64,000 nucleotides of DNA from Flavobacteriales bacterium (GTDB taxonomy: Bacteria; Bacteroidota; Bacteroidia; Flavobacteriales_F; PHOS-HE28), in assembly GCA_016716605.1 (NCBI GenBank), contig JADJWA010000001.1, forward strand, positions 62,001 through 126,000. Reading direction: 5' to 3'. Positions 16,700-25,931 of this stretch are shown one piece after another (within the stretch, counting starts at the first letter, position 1; each line of letters begins with the position of its first letter). The notes under the pieces were generated by a model. It saw only the letters and a list, made by a program, of their open reading frames with translations, ran no database searches and had not been told where the DNA came from. The position numbers and the translations under genes are program-made.

Positions 16700-16995
16700 T
16701 GACCCTCAGGCTTCGCCGACCGGTTCTTCACCTGATCCACGAACACATCGGCGGGCTTGAAGGCCGGGATGTCATGCGCGGGGATGATGATGGTCGTGTT
16801 CTGAGCGAGCAGGCGGCCGGTCTTCTGGGCGCGATGCTTCACGATGAAGCTGCCGAAGCCGCGCAGGTGAACCGGCTCACCAGCAGCCAACTGGTTCTTC
16901 ACCTCGTCCATGAACGCCTCAACCGTGGCCAGCACGATCATCCGCTCGATGCCCGTCTTCTTCGAGATGATGCCCACAAGTTCCGCCTTCGTCAT
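16696..16995 (-). CDS. HU/IHF-family DNA-binding protein
   Basis: A 99-residue bacterial histone-like protein: MTKAELVGIISKKTGIERM at the N-terminus, the core GEPVHLRGFGSFIVKHRAQKTGR and the beta-arm region. The family binds and bends DNA as a dimer in nucleoid organisation. The start at 16995 gives normal length; the open frame runs further upstream but passes through the promoter. The perfect -7 box at 17017-17024 is 21 bases before the ATG. It heads the operon with TPR, the 31-residue peptide and RNase G. Confidence 0.92.
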   Translation of the reverse strand: MTKAELVGIISKKTGIERMIVLATVEAFMDEVKNQLAAGEPVHLRGFGSFIVKHRAQKTGRLLAQNTTIIIPAHDIPAFKPADVFVDQVKNRSAKPEGQ

Positions 16996-17016
16996 AGCCC
17001 GATTGATTTGGGGGCG

Positions 17017-17024
17017 CAAATATA
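17017..17024 (-). promoter_or_regulatory. Promoter -7 element of the HU operon
   Basis: On the minus strand this reads TATATTTG, an exact consensus match and identical to the box of the initiator tRNA gene. Confidence 0.7.
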
Positions 17025-17063
17025 GACGGGCATCCCGGACGCGCAACCCATCTTTGTGCCTGT

Positions 17064-18107
17064 ATGTCAAGCCGTTCATGGTTCAGCCGCGCCTTGCTCC
17101 CGTGGTACCGCGAGAACCAGCGCCCGCTTCCATGGCGCACCAGTCCCGATGCTTACCGCATCTGGCTGAGCGAGGTAATACTGCAGCAGACCCGGGTGGA
17201 CCAAGGCACAGCCTACTGGCACCGCCTCGTGGAGCGCTACCCCACCGTGTCTCAATTGGCCAAGGCCTCTGAGGACCAGGTGCTTCGCCTCTGGCAAGGG
17301 CTGGGCTATTACAGCCGGGCCCGCAACCTGCGCACGGCTGCCCAACAGGTGGTGCAGGAGCACGGCGGAAAATTCCCTGCCGACCACTCGGCCCTGCTGA
17401 AGCTCAAGGGCGTAGGCGACTATACTGCCTCGGCCATCGCCAGCATCTGCTTCGGCATTCCGGAGCCGGTGGTTGATGGCAACGTTTACCGGGTGCTCAG
17501 CCGGGTCTTCGGCATAGCCACCCCAATTGACTGCACCGCTGGAAAGAAGGAGTTCCGGGCTCTCGCAGCTGAACTGATCTCGCGCGAGCACCCCGGTGAC
17601 CACAATCAAGCGGTGATGGAACTGGGCGCCCTGCTTTGCACGCCGAAGAATCCGCACTGCGAAGAATGCCCGTTGGCACGCAAGTGCATTGCCAAGGCCG
17701 AAGGGCGCATCGACGAACTACCCGTGAAGAGCGTCAAGGCGAAGACCCGCACGCGGCACTTCAACTACCTGCTCATCGAGGCGGAGAGCCGCATCTACCT
17801 GCAAAAGCGCATCGGCAAGGACATCTGGCAGGGGCTCTGGGAGCTGCCGATGATCGAGACCGAAAAACCAGCGACGGCTTCAGTGCTGAAAAAGCAAGGC
17901 CCTTATACCAGCGTGAAGCGGATTGAGGGTCCGGTGAAGCATGTGCTCAGCCATCAAGCGATCCGTGCGGTCTTCTGGGAAGTTCGCGTTCCGGCACGAT
18001 TCACTGAGCCAGGAAGCTGGGTGTTGATGAATGAGAGGCAGGTGGACCGATACGCGAAGCCCCGGCTGATCGAGCGCTACCTATCCGAGCGGAAGGCGGT
18101 GAAGTGA
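17064..18107 (+). CDS. mutY: A/G-specific adenine glycosylase
   Basis: A 347-residue MutY. It has the helix-hairpin-helix LKGVGDYTASAI, the catalytic aspartate in VVDGNVYRVL, the glutamate in WLSEVILQQTRV, and a [4Fe-4S] cluster motif C-x6-C-x2-C-x5-C (CTPKNPHCEECPLARKC). A C-terminal NUDIX-like domain for 8-oxoG recognition follows (IYLQKRIGKDIWQGLWELP). It removes adenine mispaired with 8-oxoguanine. It starts the mutY-ssb-gldE-gldD series seen in many Bacteroidota. CATCTTTG, 7 bases before the ATG, resembles the -7 box. Confidence 0.95.
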   Translation: MSSRSWFSRALLPWYRENQRPLPWRTSPDAYRIWLSEVILQQTRVDQGTAYWHRLVERYPTVSQLAKASEDQVLRLWQGLGYYSRARNLRTAAQQVVQEHGGKFPADHSALLKLKGVGDYTASAIASICFGIPEPVVDGNVYRVLSRVFGIATPIDCTAGKKEFRALAAELISREHPGDHNQAVMELGALLCTPKNPHCEECPLARKCIAKAEGRIDELPVKSVKAKTRTRHFNYLLIEAESRIYLQKRIGKDIWQGLWELPMIETEKPATASVLKKQGPYTSVKRIEGPVKHVLSHQAIRAVFWEVRVPARFTEPGSWVLMNERQVDRYAKPRLIERYLSERKAVK

Positions 18108-18112
18108 ACCGC

Positions 18113-18120
18113 TACCTTCG
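18113..18120 (+). promoter_or_regulatory. Promoter -7 element of ssb
   Basis: TACCTTCG lies just past the mutY stop and 23 bases before the ssb ATG, so ssb and the following gldE-gldD may be transcribed independently of mutY. Confidence 0.5.
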
Positions 18121-18143
18121 TCTCCCCTATTCCCCATACCATC

Positions 18144-18584
18144 ATGTCCGGCGTGAACAAAGTGATCCTGATCGGCAACCTCGGCGCCGATCCCGAAGTG
18201 CGGCACCTGCAGAACGGCGCCGCTGTGGCCAATTTCCGCATCGCCACCAGCGAGACCTATAAGGACAAGACCACCGGCGAGAAGCGCGAGCAGACCGAGT
18301 GGCACAGCATCGTGGCGTGGCGCGGCCTGGCCGAGATCGTGGAGAAGTACCTGCGCAAGGGCAGCAAGGTGTACGTGGAAGGCAAGCTCCGCACCCGCCA
18401 ATGGCAGGACAAAGACGGCAACACGCGCTACACCACCGAGATCCACGCGGATGAAATGAACATGCTCGACCGCGCGAATGCCGGCGGTGCGGCTCCACAG
18501 GGGCAGCAACAGCCTTCCGCCTTCACGCAGGCCACCGCGCCAGCCGGGAACTTCGCCGACGAGGTGGACGACCTGCCCTTCTAG
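18144..18584 (+). CDS. ssb: Single-stranded DNA-binding protein
   Basis: A 146-residue SSB with an OB fold (VNKVILIGNLGADPEVRHL, TEWHSIVAWRGLAEIVEKYL, GSKVYVEGKLRTRQW), a flexible Gln/Pro/Ala-rich linker and the acidic tip DEVDDLPF that recruits partner proteins. It protects ssDNA in replication and repair. Confidence 0.96.
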   Translation: MSGVNKVILIGNLGADPEVRHLQNGAAVANFRIATSETYKDKTTGEKREQTEWHSIVAWRGLAEIVEKYLRKGSKVYVEGKLRTRQWQDKDGNTRYTTEIHADEMNMLDRANAGGAAPQGQQQPSAFTQATAPAGNFADEVDDLPF

Positions 18585-18617
18585 GCCGTCCGCACGGTTG
18601 AACCTGAAACCTTCCGC

Positions 18618-19946
18618 TTGGAGTCTCCCTCCTTCCTTCCGCTCATAGCCCTGTACTGGCGCCCGCTCGATGCGGCCACGGCGGGCATCTTGGTGGTGAT
18701 CGCGCTCCTGCTGGTGTGCAGCGCGGCCTTCAGCGCGAGCGAGGTGGCGCTCTTCTCACTCACGCCCACCCAGCTGCGCGACCTCAAGGAACGCGGCGGC
18801 AGCTGGGGCAAGCGCGTGCTCGACCTGCTGAGCAAGCCGCGCCGGCTGCTGGCCACCATCCTCATCGCGAACAACTTCGTGAACGTGGGCATCGTGATCC
18901 TCAGCACCGTGGCGGTGTCCTCGCTGCTCGATGTGGCGCGCATGCCCACCTACCTGGTCTTCATCATACAGGTGCTGGCCGTCACCGCGGTGCTGCTGCT
19001 GCTGGGCGAAGTGCTGCCCAAGGTGTACGCCACGGCCAACAACATGCGCGTGGCCCAGCTCATGGCCGGCCCGCTGCTCGCGCTGCGCCTCGTGTTCCGC
19101 CCGGTGAGCGAGGCGCTGGTGCGCAGCGCCACATGGTTCGAGAAGCGCTACCAGAAACGCGCGGCGCAACCGATCAGCATGGATGCGCTCGGCCACGCGC
19201 TGGAGCTCACCAAGGATGCCAGCACCACCGCCGAGGAGCAGCGGATCCTGCGCGGGATCGTCAAATTCGGCAACATCGAGGTGAAGCAGGTGATGCGCCC
19301 GCGCACAGAGGTGGTGGCCTTCGACCGCGAGCTCAGCTTCAAGGAACTGCTCCTGGCTATAGTCGATAGCGGATTCTCGCGCGTGCCCGTGTATCAGGAC
19401 ACGATGGATCGCGTGGTGGGCCTGCTCTACATCAAGGACGTGCTGCCGCACATCCACCAGGGCGACTTCGATTGGCACTCCTTGCTGCGCGAGCCATACT
19501 TCGTGCCGGAGAACAAGAAGCTCGATGACCTGCTCCAGGAATTCCAGCAGGAGAAGGTGCACGTGGCGGTGGTGGTGGACGAGCACGGCGGCACCAGCGG
19601 CATCATCACCCTGGAGGATGTGATCGAGGAGATCGTGGGCGACATCACCGACGAGTTCGACGAGGAGGACCTGATCTACAGCAAGCTCGACGACCGCACC
19701 TGGGTCTTCGAGGGCCGCGCGCCGCTGCCCGATGTGTACCGCGTGCTCGGCATCGATGGGCAGGTCTTCGAAGAGCACAAAGGCGAGAGCGGCACCTTGG
19801 GCGGCTTCGTGCTCGAACTCACCGGCCGCATCCCGAAGAAGGGCGAGCAGGTGGCGCTGCGCAACTTCACCTTCGTAGTGGAGGCCTCGGACAACAAGCG
19901 CATCCGGCGCGTGAAGCTCACCATGCACGATGAAGCGAAGAGCTGA
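18618..19946 (+). CDS. gldE: Gliding motility-associated protein GldE (CNNM/CBS/CorC)
   Basis: A 442-residue membrane protein with a CNNM (DUF21) region of about four membrane segments (residues 20-190), a CBS pair (VKQVMRPRTEVVAF and VAVVVDEHGGTSGIITLEDVIEEIVGDI) and a CorC_HlyC domain at the C-terminus. The family resembles magnesium/cobalt efflux proteins. The position right before gldD and after mutY-ssb identifies the GldE branch; in Flavobacterium, GldE is paired genetically with GldD. The start is a TTG at 18618, as no ATG precedes the first membrane segment. Confidence 0.88.
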   Translation: MESPSFLPLIALYWRPLDAATAGILVVIALLLVCSAAFSASEVALFSLTPTQLRDLKERGGSWGKRVLDLLSKPRRLLATILIANNFVNVGIVILSTVAVSSLLDVARMPTYLVFIIQVLAVTAVLLLLGEVLPKVYATANNMRVAQLMAGPLLALRLVFRPVSEALVRSATWFEKRYQKRAAQPISMDALGHALELTKDASTTAEEQRILRGIVKFGNIEVKQVMRPRTEVVAFDRELSFKELLLAIVDSGFSRVPVYQDTMDRVVGLLYIKDVLPHIHQGDFDWHSLLREPYFVPENKKLDDLLQEFQQEKVHVAVVVDEHGGTSGIITLEDVIEEIVGDITDEFDEEDLIYSKLDDRTWVFEGRAPLPDVYRVLGIDGQVFEEHKGESGTLGGFVLELTGRIPKKGEQVALRNFTFVVEASDNKRIRRVKLTMHDEAKS

Positions 19947-20505
19947 AGGATTGCTGCTCATCGCCGCGCTGCAGACCGGTTGCATCGACGATGCCGTGCC
20001 GCGCCCGAAAGGCTGGCCCAGGCTCGACCTGCCCGCAGCGGCACCCATCGCCTGGAGCAGCGAAGGAGCGCCCTTCTCTGCGGAAATACCGGCCTATGCC
20101 GTGCTCGCTGAGCGCCAAGCAGAAGGCGATGCGCGCTGGTACGACCTGCGCTTCTCTGGGCAGCGCGCCACGGTGCATCTCACCTATAGCGCGGTGCAGG
20201 GAAATCTGCCCAACCTGATCGAGGACGCGCATGAATTCAAGCGGAAGCACGAGGCCAAGGCGGCACGCATCCGGAGTGAGCGCACGCTGCGCGATAGCGC
20301 GCGTGTCTTCGGAACCCTCTTCGATGTGGAAGGCGATGTGGCCAGCCCTTGCGTCTTCTACCTCACCGACAGCGCCCGCCATTTCCTTTACGGCGCGCTC
20401 TACTTCGATGCCCTGCCGAATGCCGATTCGCTGGCGCCGGTGACGGCACGCCTGCGCGCCGATATCCGGCACATGGCCGCTACCCTGGAGTGGGGCGCCC
20501 GGTAA
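19930..20505 (+). CDS. gldD: Gliding motility lipoprotein GldD
   Basis: A 191-residue lipoprotein: the signal ends in the lipobox QTGC (Cys18), then the family signature VPRPKGWPRLDLP, and the conserved body HLTYSAVQGNLPNLIEDAHE. GldD is required for gliding and T9SS function in Flavobacterium and is found wherever the GldKLMN machine occurs. It overlaps gldE by 17 bases, so translation is likely coupled. Its 3' end overlaps convergent ctaA by 26 bases. Confidence 0.9.
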   Translation: MKRRAEGLLLIAALQTGCIDDAVPRPKGWPRLDLPAAAPIAWSSEGAPFSAEIPAYAVLAERQAEGDARWYDLRFSGQRATVHLTYSAVQGNLPNLIEDAHEFKRKHEAKAARIRSERTLRDSARVFGTLFDVEGDVASPCVFYLTDSARHFLYGALYFDALPNADSLAPVTARLRADIRHMAATLEWGAR

Positions 20506-21523
20506 CGTGAATGGCCTTCATCAGCGCCGTCAGCAGGAGCAGCGCGCCCAACTGATGCAGGACGGCCATGGTGATATGCACTTGGGTCAGAATCGTGATC
20601 ACTCCCAGCGCGAACTGGATGACGACCGCAGAAATCAGCAGCCTCCATGGCAAGTGCTTCACCGCTCGGAACCGCCATGCAAATACGACGAAGCCTGCAG
20701 CCACCAGCCAAGCCAGGTTGCGGTGGATGAACTGCACGCCATCCTTGCGGGCGGTGAAATTCAGCCAGTGCGAATCGAGCGCCGTGGCATTCTCCGGCAG
20801 GAAGGTGCCATCCATCAGCGGCCAGGTGTCGTAGCCGTGGCCCGCTTCGAGGCCGGCGGTGAAGGCGCCCCAGATGATCTGCACCGCAAGCAGCACCAGC
20901 AGTGCGCGAGACCACAAGCCCGCCATTGAGCCGTCCGACTGAATACCGCGCCTGCCGCTGCGGATGTCGAAGACCGTCCACAGCACCATGCAGAACACCG
21001 TGAATGCCGCGCATAGGTGGATGGCCAACCGGTAATGGCTCACGCTCACGAGCAACTGGCCATTGGCATCGCGCTGGTCCACCAGTCCGCTCAGCACCAT
21101 GAACCAGCCGAGGCTCGCCACCACGCCTCCGCCGACCATGATCCACAGCGTGCGCTTCATCAACCAGCCCTTCAACAAGCCCTTGCGCCAGAAGAACAGG
21201 AAAGGCACGATGAACACGATGCCCATCAAGCGCCCCCAATTGCGGTGGGCCCATTCCCAGAAGAAGATTTCCTTGAAATCGGCCAACTGCATGTGGCTGT
21301 TCACCAATTGGTATTCGGGGATCAGCTTGTAATTGTCGAAGGCCGCCTGCCAGGCCGCATCATCCATTGGCGGCAATGCGCCCATGATGGGATCCCATTC
21401 CGTGATGCTGAGGCCGCTTCCCGTGAGCCGCGTGATCCCGCCAATCACCACCATGAGCGCGATCATGGCGCAGCCGGTGAGCAGCCAGATCACCACGGAC
21501 CTCAGTCGCTTGGAATCGAGCAT
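20480..21523 (-). CDS. ctaA: Heme A synthase (COX15/CtaA)
   Basis: A 347-residue protein with eight predicted membrane segments in two four-helix halves. The heme-ligand histidines sit in EWAHRNWGRLMG, SHYRLAIHL, FIHRNLAW and LHQLGALLL. TRLTGSGLSITEWDPIMGALPP is the typical N-terminal loop. It oxidises heme O to heme A for aa3-type cytochrome oxidases. The gene is alone on this strand with a TAGTTTCG box 7 bases before the ATG. Confidence 0.95.
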   Translation of the reverse strand: MLDSKRLRSVVIWLLTGCAMIALMVVIGGITRLTGSGLSITEWDPIMGALPPMDDAAWQAAFDNYKLIPEYQLVNSHMQLADFKEIFFWEWAHRNWGRLMGIVFIVPFLFFWRKGLLKGWLMKRTLWIMVGGGVVASLGWFMVLSGLVDQRDANGQLLVSVSHYRLAIHLCAAFTVFCMVLWTVFDIRSGRRGIQSDGSMAGLWSRALLVLLAVQIIWGAFTAGLEAGHGYDTWPLMDGTFLPENATALDSHWLNFTARKDGVQFIHRNLAWLVAAGFVVFAWRFRAVKHLPWRLLISAVVIQFALGVITILTQVHITMAVLHQLGALLLLTALMKAIHVTGRPTPG

Positions 21524-21530
21524 CAGGCGG

Positions 21531-21538
21531 CGAAACTA
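21531..21538 (-). promoter_or_regulatory. Promoter -7 element of ctaA, near-leaderless
   Basis: On the minus strand this reads TAGTTTCG, ending 7 bases before the ATG. Confidence 0.5.
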
Positions 21539-21640
21539 GAAATGGCCAGATGAACGAACGGTTGAAGAGTGGTGGATAACTTGGATATGCACTAAACTCC
21601 CGATCGGTTAAATTCACCCTGCCAAAACCATCAGCTATGC

Positions 21641-21690
21641 AGACACTCAGACACTCAGACACACAGATACTCAGACACTCAATTACTCAG
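21641..21690. repeat. Short imperfect tandem repeat
   Basis: About five imperfect copies of a 9-10 base unit (AGACACTCAG, ACACTCAGAC, ACACAGATAC, TCAGACACTC, AATTACTCAG) lie just before the T9SS cargo pair. The composition is A/C-rich, unlike the neighbouring DNA. Confidence 0.65.
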
Positions 21691-21710
21691 GTGCGTGGCC
21701 AAATACTAGA

Positions 21711-24476
21711 TTGCTTCATAAGCGCTGCACCTTAATCCTATTGTCATGGTTCTCGGTTGTGGCGTGTAGCTTCTCGCAGTTCATTCCGCCGGACCCCATG
21801 GGCGATCCTGGCAGGGGAATCAATCACCTGCGCGAGGGGCACGGGCAAATCATCCGAACGGACGGAACGAGCCTGACGGACTGCAAATTCTATTATGAGA
21901 ATGTCCCGGCGAACGTTCTATTCCTGACTAAGAGCCGCGTCGATTTCCTGATGGCAGCTATTCACCACGACAGTCTCACACCAGATACGAGTTACCTCAT
22001 CGAGATGAGGTTGAGCAATCAGGACAAGGATCCATTCCACACCGGTGCTGAAGTCGGTGGGCTCTCGAACTACTACTTCGGCCCGATTGCGGCAGAGGGA
22101 GTAAAGGCTCACGAACGGATCATCTACCCAGCGGTCTATGACAGCACCGATGTCCACTTCTACTACGGTCCCTCCGGACCGCGCATGGCCATTGTCATGC
22201 GACCCGGCGCTGACCCGAGCGAGGTGAAGCTCTCCTTTGCAGGGCAGGATAGCATTCACATCGATTGGCAGGGCGCGTTGCGCGTCTACCTGGCCGATAG
22301 GTATGTGAAGCTGGAGCAAGCTATCGCCTATCAAGTGGATGGAAATGGTACCGTGACACCTGTGAACTGGCTGCCGCAGTACGTGCATGAAGTAGGGAAC
22401 GTGACCGTAGGATTCGAGTACGAGAACTACAACCCTGCATGGCCGTTGGTTTTCCTGGCTGGATATCCTGCGATGCCACCGCCGCAAGGCCCCGGCACCA
22501 CAGGAAATCTTGGCTGGTCCACCCACATGCCATCAGCATTCGGGAATGAACTAACCAGCGTCGAGGTGGACGCCGATGGCGACCCTTACTCCTGCGGATA
22601 CTTCAGCTATTATTATGTCCCACTACAGCTTGGCACAACGACATCCACTATCAATGAACCCTTGCTGGCTGAGTCGCGGTGCGGCATGGTGATCAAGTTT
22701 CTCAAGGACACAAAGCAAATACGATGGGGTACATACATCGGAGGCGTGGAATCTGGAGAAACGAGAGCTCACAAACTTGCGCTTTATCTAGGGGTAGACC
22801 CAGCCCTTAAGCATGTCTTCGTCACTGGAAGCACGAATAGCGACGACTTCATTTCGGCTGCACGAGTCAATACTGCGTATTCAGGGGCCTTCACAGAAGA
22901 CCATATTGGTGGAGATTGTCGAATGTGGCTAGCCGCCTTACGAATGGGAAGTGGGGTACGAGATTGGGCCACCACCCACGGCCAACCTGCCCCGGACCGC
23001 ACATGGAACACGCATGGGCTTGCGGTGACCATTGATCGTAACGGCCGGTTGGCGGTAGGGGGCATGATCGCTAAAGGCTTCAATACCGATGTGCCGCAAT
23101 TTCCCTTGGTGACACCAGCGGGTGCATTCAGCCGGGCCTTGGGCGATGGTTTCCTAGTGGTCTTCGCGCCAGACTTCACGATTGAATGGAGTACGACCTT
23201 GCTCGAATACTCAGCCGATGCCCGTTATGGCCGCATCAACGATATGCGCACCACCACCACGGATGGCGATCATCGCGGCTTGTGGCTCGTGGGTGCGAGC
23301 ATACAAGGAACCAGCGAGCCGCTCGAACTGATGCCACCGCCCAGTGGCGGCTATTTCCAGGATGTGGCGGGGTCACTCAGTGCTGTCATCTTGCAAGTCG
23401 ACCTGAACAACCATCAAATCGCCTACTGCACTCGATGGGGCAGCCCAGGCACAGGAGCTGGCTCATCGGCGCTTGCGGTCCACGAGACGGCGGACTACAC
23501 TTACGTGGCGGGCTTCACGCAAGCGTTCGATCTTACCACCGCTGAGTGCCCACCGCCGCCTACCGGGACCCTGGTGCTCAATTCACATACGAATCAGACC
23601 ACTAACTCCAATCAAACATCCGATGGCTTCATCCTGCGCTTCAAGAACCTGTCTGGCTACCAACTCGATTACGGCTCTTTGTATGGCGGGGACCGGGATG
23701 ATATTATTCTCGACGTCACCGGTGACGGTTCTGGCAACGTCTTCTTCACGGGTGAGAGCAGGAGCAGCGGCGGCCTCTCCTTTAACACCCCTGGCGACCT
23801 CTACCTGCAATGGCCACTGACGGCCGTGAACAAGCGCGATGCGTTCATCACTGGAATCCGTGACTTGGAGTATCCTGCTCTGTTCTGGAATTCCGCCTTC
23901 GGTGGTACCAATAGCGATCGAGGTTGGGGCATCGCTGCTAGTCCCGATGAAGTGTACCTGTGCGGAACCACGGGAAGCGGTTATTTTGATGACTTCCCCC
24001 TCTTGGAATGGAACACGGACCCCAACGACCCGAACTCGTCGTTGGATTGGTATTGGGATAGTTCGCCAAGCGGGCTCGCCGCGGAACTCATCCCTTGGGT
24101 AACGTTCTACCAAGCCCAGGACTACGACGAGTTTGGAATTGATGCATTCATCGAAGGCTTGAACAGCTTCCACGATGGCTTCATCGCCTCGTTCAACTTG
24201 AATGAGGATGTGGCAATCTCGGACCTTGCAGGCACGCATCTAACTGCATCGATAGAAGCCTTGCCCCTAGCCGACCAAAGCGGGTACTACTTGAAATTCC
24301 CATCTGAGGATACATGGCAGATAAACCTCTATGACGCCAGCGGGCGCTTGATAAGACGCGCCACTGTAACTGGTCGAACCTTTATAATCGGCATGGCAGA
24401 CCTTGGCCAAGGAATGTACATGCTACAAGCCACTACAGTCGGGATTCAGATCGGTTCAAAGCTCGTAAGGCCATGA
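21711..24476 (+). CDS. Large T9SS-exported protein with DUF7948/SBBP-like repeats
   Basis: A 921-residue secreted protein. The signal peptide ends near FSQ; the N-terminal domain (DSTDVHFYYGPSGPRMAIVMRPGADP) resembles DUF7948. The middle part has beta-propeller-like blocks of the SBBP type (VEVDADGDPYSCGYFSYYY, WGTYIGGVESGETRAHKL, LDVTGDGSGNVFFTGESRS). A T9SS sorting domain is at the end (WQINLYDASGRLIRRATVTG ... LGQGMYMLQATTVG). The TTG at 21711 overlaps a possible -7 box, so the true start may lie a few codons downstream. It overlaps the next gene by 4 bases. Role unknown; cell-surface or released. Confidence 0.8.
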   Translation: MLHKRCTLILLSWFSVVACSFSQFIPPDPMGDPGRGINHLREGHGQIIRTDGTSLTDCKFYYENVPANVLFLTKSRVDFLMAAIHHDSLTPDTSYLIEMRLSNQDKDPFHTGAEVGGLSNYYFGPIAAEGVKAHERIIYPAVYDSTDVHFYYGPSGPRMAIVMRPGADPSEVKLSFAGQDSIHIDWQGALRVYLADRYVKLEQAIAYQVDGNGTVTPVNWLPQYVHEVGNVTVGFEYENYNPAWPLVFLAGYPAMPPPQGPGTTGNLGWSTHMPSAFGNELTSVEVDADGDPYSCGYFSYYYVPLQLGTTTSTINEPLLAESRCGMVIKFLKDTKQIRWGTYIGGVESGETRAHKLALYLGVDPALKHVFVTGSTNSDDFISAARVNTAYSGAFTEDHIGGDCRMWLAALRMGSGVRDWATTHGQPAPDRTWNTHGLAVTIDRNGRLAVGGMIAKGFNTDVPQFPLVTPAGAFSRALGDGFLVVFAPDFTIEWSTTLLEYSADARYGRINDMRTTTTDGDHRGLWLVGASIQGTSEPLELMPPPSGGYFQDVAGSLSAVILQVDLNNHQIAYCTRWGSPGTGAGSSALAVHETADYTYVAGFTQAFDLTTAECPPPPTGTLVLNSHTNQTTNSNQTSDGFILRFKNLSGYQLDYGSLYGGDRDDIILDVTGDGSGNVFFTGESRSSGGLSFNTPGDLYLQWPLTAVNKRDAFITGIRDLEYPALFWNSAFGGTNSDRGWGIAASPDEVYLCGTTGSGYFDDFPLLEWNTDPNDPNSSLDWYWDSSPSGLAAELIPWVTFYQAQDYDEFGIDAFIEGLNSFHDGFIASFNLNEDVAISDLAGTHLTASIEALPLADQSGYYLKFPSEDTWQINLYDASGRLIRRATVTGRTFIIGMADLGQGMYMLQATTVGIQIGSKLVRP

Positions 24477-25918
24477 GATTCCTACTCTTGATAGTGTTCC
24501 TGCTGATTGCGGGAACAGGTACCGCTCAGCATTGGAAGCGACTAGGTCGCGGCACTGTGGGCTCCACGGCGGTGAATCAGATCATGGCTGACACGATCGA
24601 AGACCGCTTGCTCATCTGCGGCGAGTTCAACTATTACATGAATGAGACTGACACAGTCCACTGCAGTGGCATAGCTCAGTGGCAAGGTGAGCGCTGGGAC
24701 TCACTCGCACATAGAATCTACCAAGGGGAGTCTCTCTCCGCTGGCCCATTCTATTGGCTCACGCGATTCAACGAAAGGTTGTATGTGAGTGGAGGATTCA
24801 CCCTATCGAACGACACTGGCATTGCCAGTGGCGCCTTCGCACGGCTCAATGAAATCACACTCGAATGGGAAGACCTTGAATGCGCCCAACCGTACTATGG
24901 AGGTCTTCTGCACCTGATGCCAAAGGAAACCGTTGGCCAGCCGTACCTGTATGCCACAGGGCTTTCGTGGTCCCTATGCGGTTATTTAGCCGCATGTGTG
25001 TACCGTTACACGGGCAGTGGGTTCCAAGTCTGGGGACCATGGAACCAGATACCCTCGGCGCAAGGGAATCTGGTCACCTACGTTTTCGATTATAACGGGA
25101 AGACATACATGTGCGGCGAATTCGGCAATCCAATCGGGTCCGGTTATCGGTACTTCATGCGGCACAATGGCACTTCTTGGGAGGAGGTGCCTGGCTGGGG
25201 AAACGGCATCGTTAAGGATTTTACTATTTACAGGGACACGCTGTACGTCGTGGGGGTGCTGCAGGAATCGAGCGGCGGGCCAGGCAATGGCATCTCCGCC
25301 TTCGATGGAGAGCAGTGGTTTCGGCTCGGAGACGGCGTGTCCTTGGATTGGGCTCCTCAATACACTTCGGCCCTTTCCCTGCGCTGGTTTGACGACGAAC
25401 TATACGTGGGTGGCCAGTTCAACTCCGCAAGCGGAATACAAGCCAACGGTTTCGCCAAGTGGAACCGGCGGCGGTGGTGCTCCTTGCCAGGATTCGATGC
25501 GGAGTCGATGACGACCGGCGTAAGGCGCGTTGAATCAATGGCCGTATGGCGCGATAGCCTGTACATCGAGGGCGCCTTCGGTACCGGACTTGAAGGGCAA
25601 CCAATCCGACAGATTGCCCAATGGATTGGTGGCGACGCGGTAACCGACTGCAGCGCGCCGGTGGGCATGCATGATAGGGCTCCAGCGAATCGCTTCAGCG
25701 TAGCGCCCAACCCGGCATCGAATGAACTCACGTTGCATCACATTCCGCCGAGCGCTCTTCGTGTTGAAATGCGCGATGCGCTAGGTCGCCTTGTCCTGGC
25801 CCAGCCCGCAGTGCCCATTACCATTGGCGTCGCCCATCTCACACCGGGGCTTTATCACGTTCTCGCGCTCGATGCTACCGGTGTGCCGGTTGCGCAAGCC
25901 CGCGTCGTTAAGCAATGA
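24473..25918 (+). CDS. T9SS-exported beta-propeller protein
   Basis: A 481-residue protein with a signal peptide ending GTGTAQ, propeller-type repeats of the form LYVSGGFT ... GIAQWQGERWDSL, TYMCGEFGN, LYVGGQFNSASG and LYIEGAFGTG, each followed by a W-containing strand, and a T9SS sorting domain (FSVAPNPASNELTLH ... AHLTPGLYHVLALD). It begins in the ATGA overlap with the preceding cargo gene, so the two are probably made together. Function unknown. Confidence 0.8.
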   Translation: MRFLLLIVFLLIAGTGTAQHWKRLGRGTVGSTAVNQIMADTIEDRLLICGEFNYYMNETDTVHCSGIAQWQGERWDSLAHRIYQGESLSAGPFYWLTRFNERLYVSGGFTLSNDTGIASGAFARLNEITLEWEDLECAQPYYGGLLHLMPKETVGQPYLYATGLSWSLCGYLAACVYRYTGSGFQVWGPWNQIPSAQGNLVTYVFDYNGKTYMCGEFGNPIGSGYRYFMRHNGTSWEEVPGWGNGIVKDFTIYRDTLYVVGVLQESSGGPGNGISAFDGEQWFRLGDGVSLDWAPQYTSALSLRWFDDELYVGGQFNSASGIQANGFAKWNRRRWCSLPGFDAESMTTGVRRVESMAVWRDSLYIEGAFGTGLEGQPIRQIAQWIGGDAVTDCSAPVGMHDRAPANRFSVAPNPASNELTLHHIPPSALRVEMRDALGRLVLAQPAVPITIGVAHLTPGLYHVLALDATGVPVAQARVVKQ

Positions 25919-25931
25919 ACTGCGCGTGCAG

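Noticed and set aside
18756..20048. 430-residue minus-strand ORF across gldE
   Set aside because: It is the antisense of gldE and part of gldD; repetitive His/Ala/Glu composition and no start signal.
21641..21690. CRISPR-like repeat array
   Set aside because: Units are only 9-10 bases, contiguous without spacers, and no cas gene is near.
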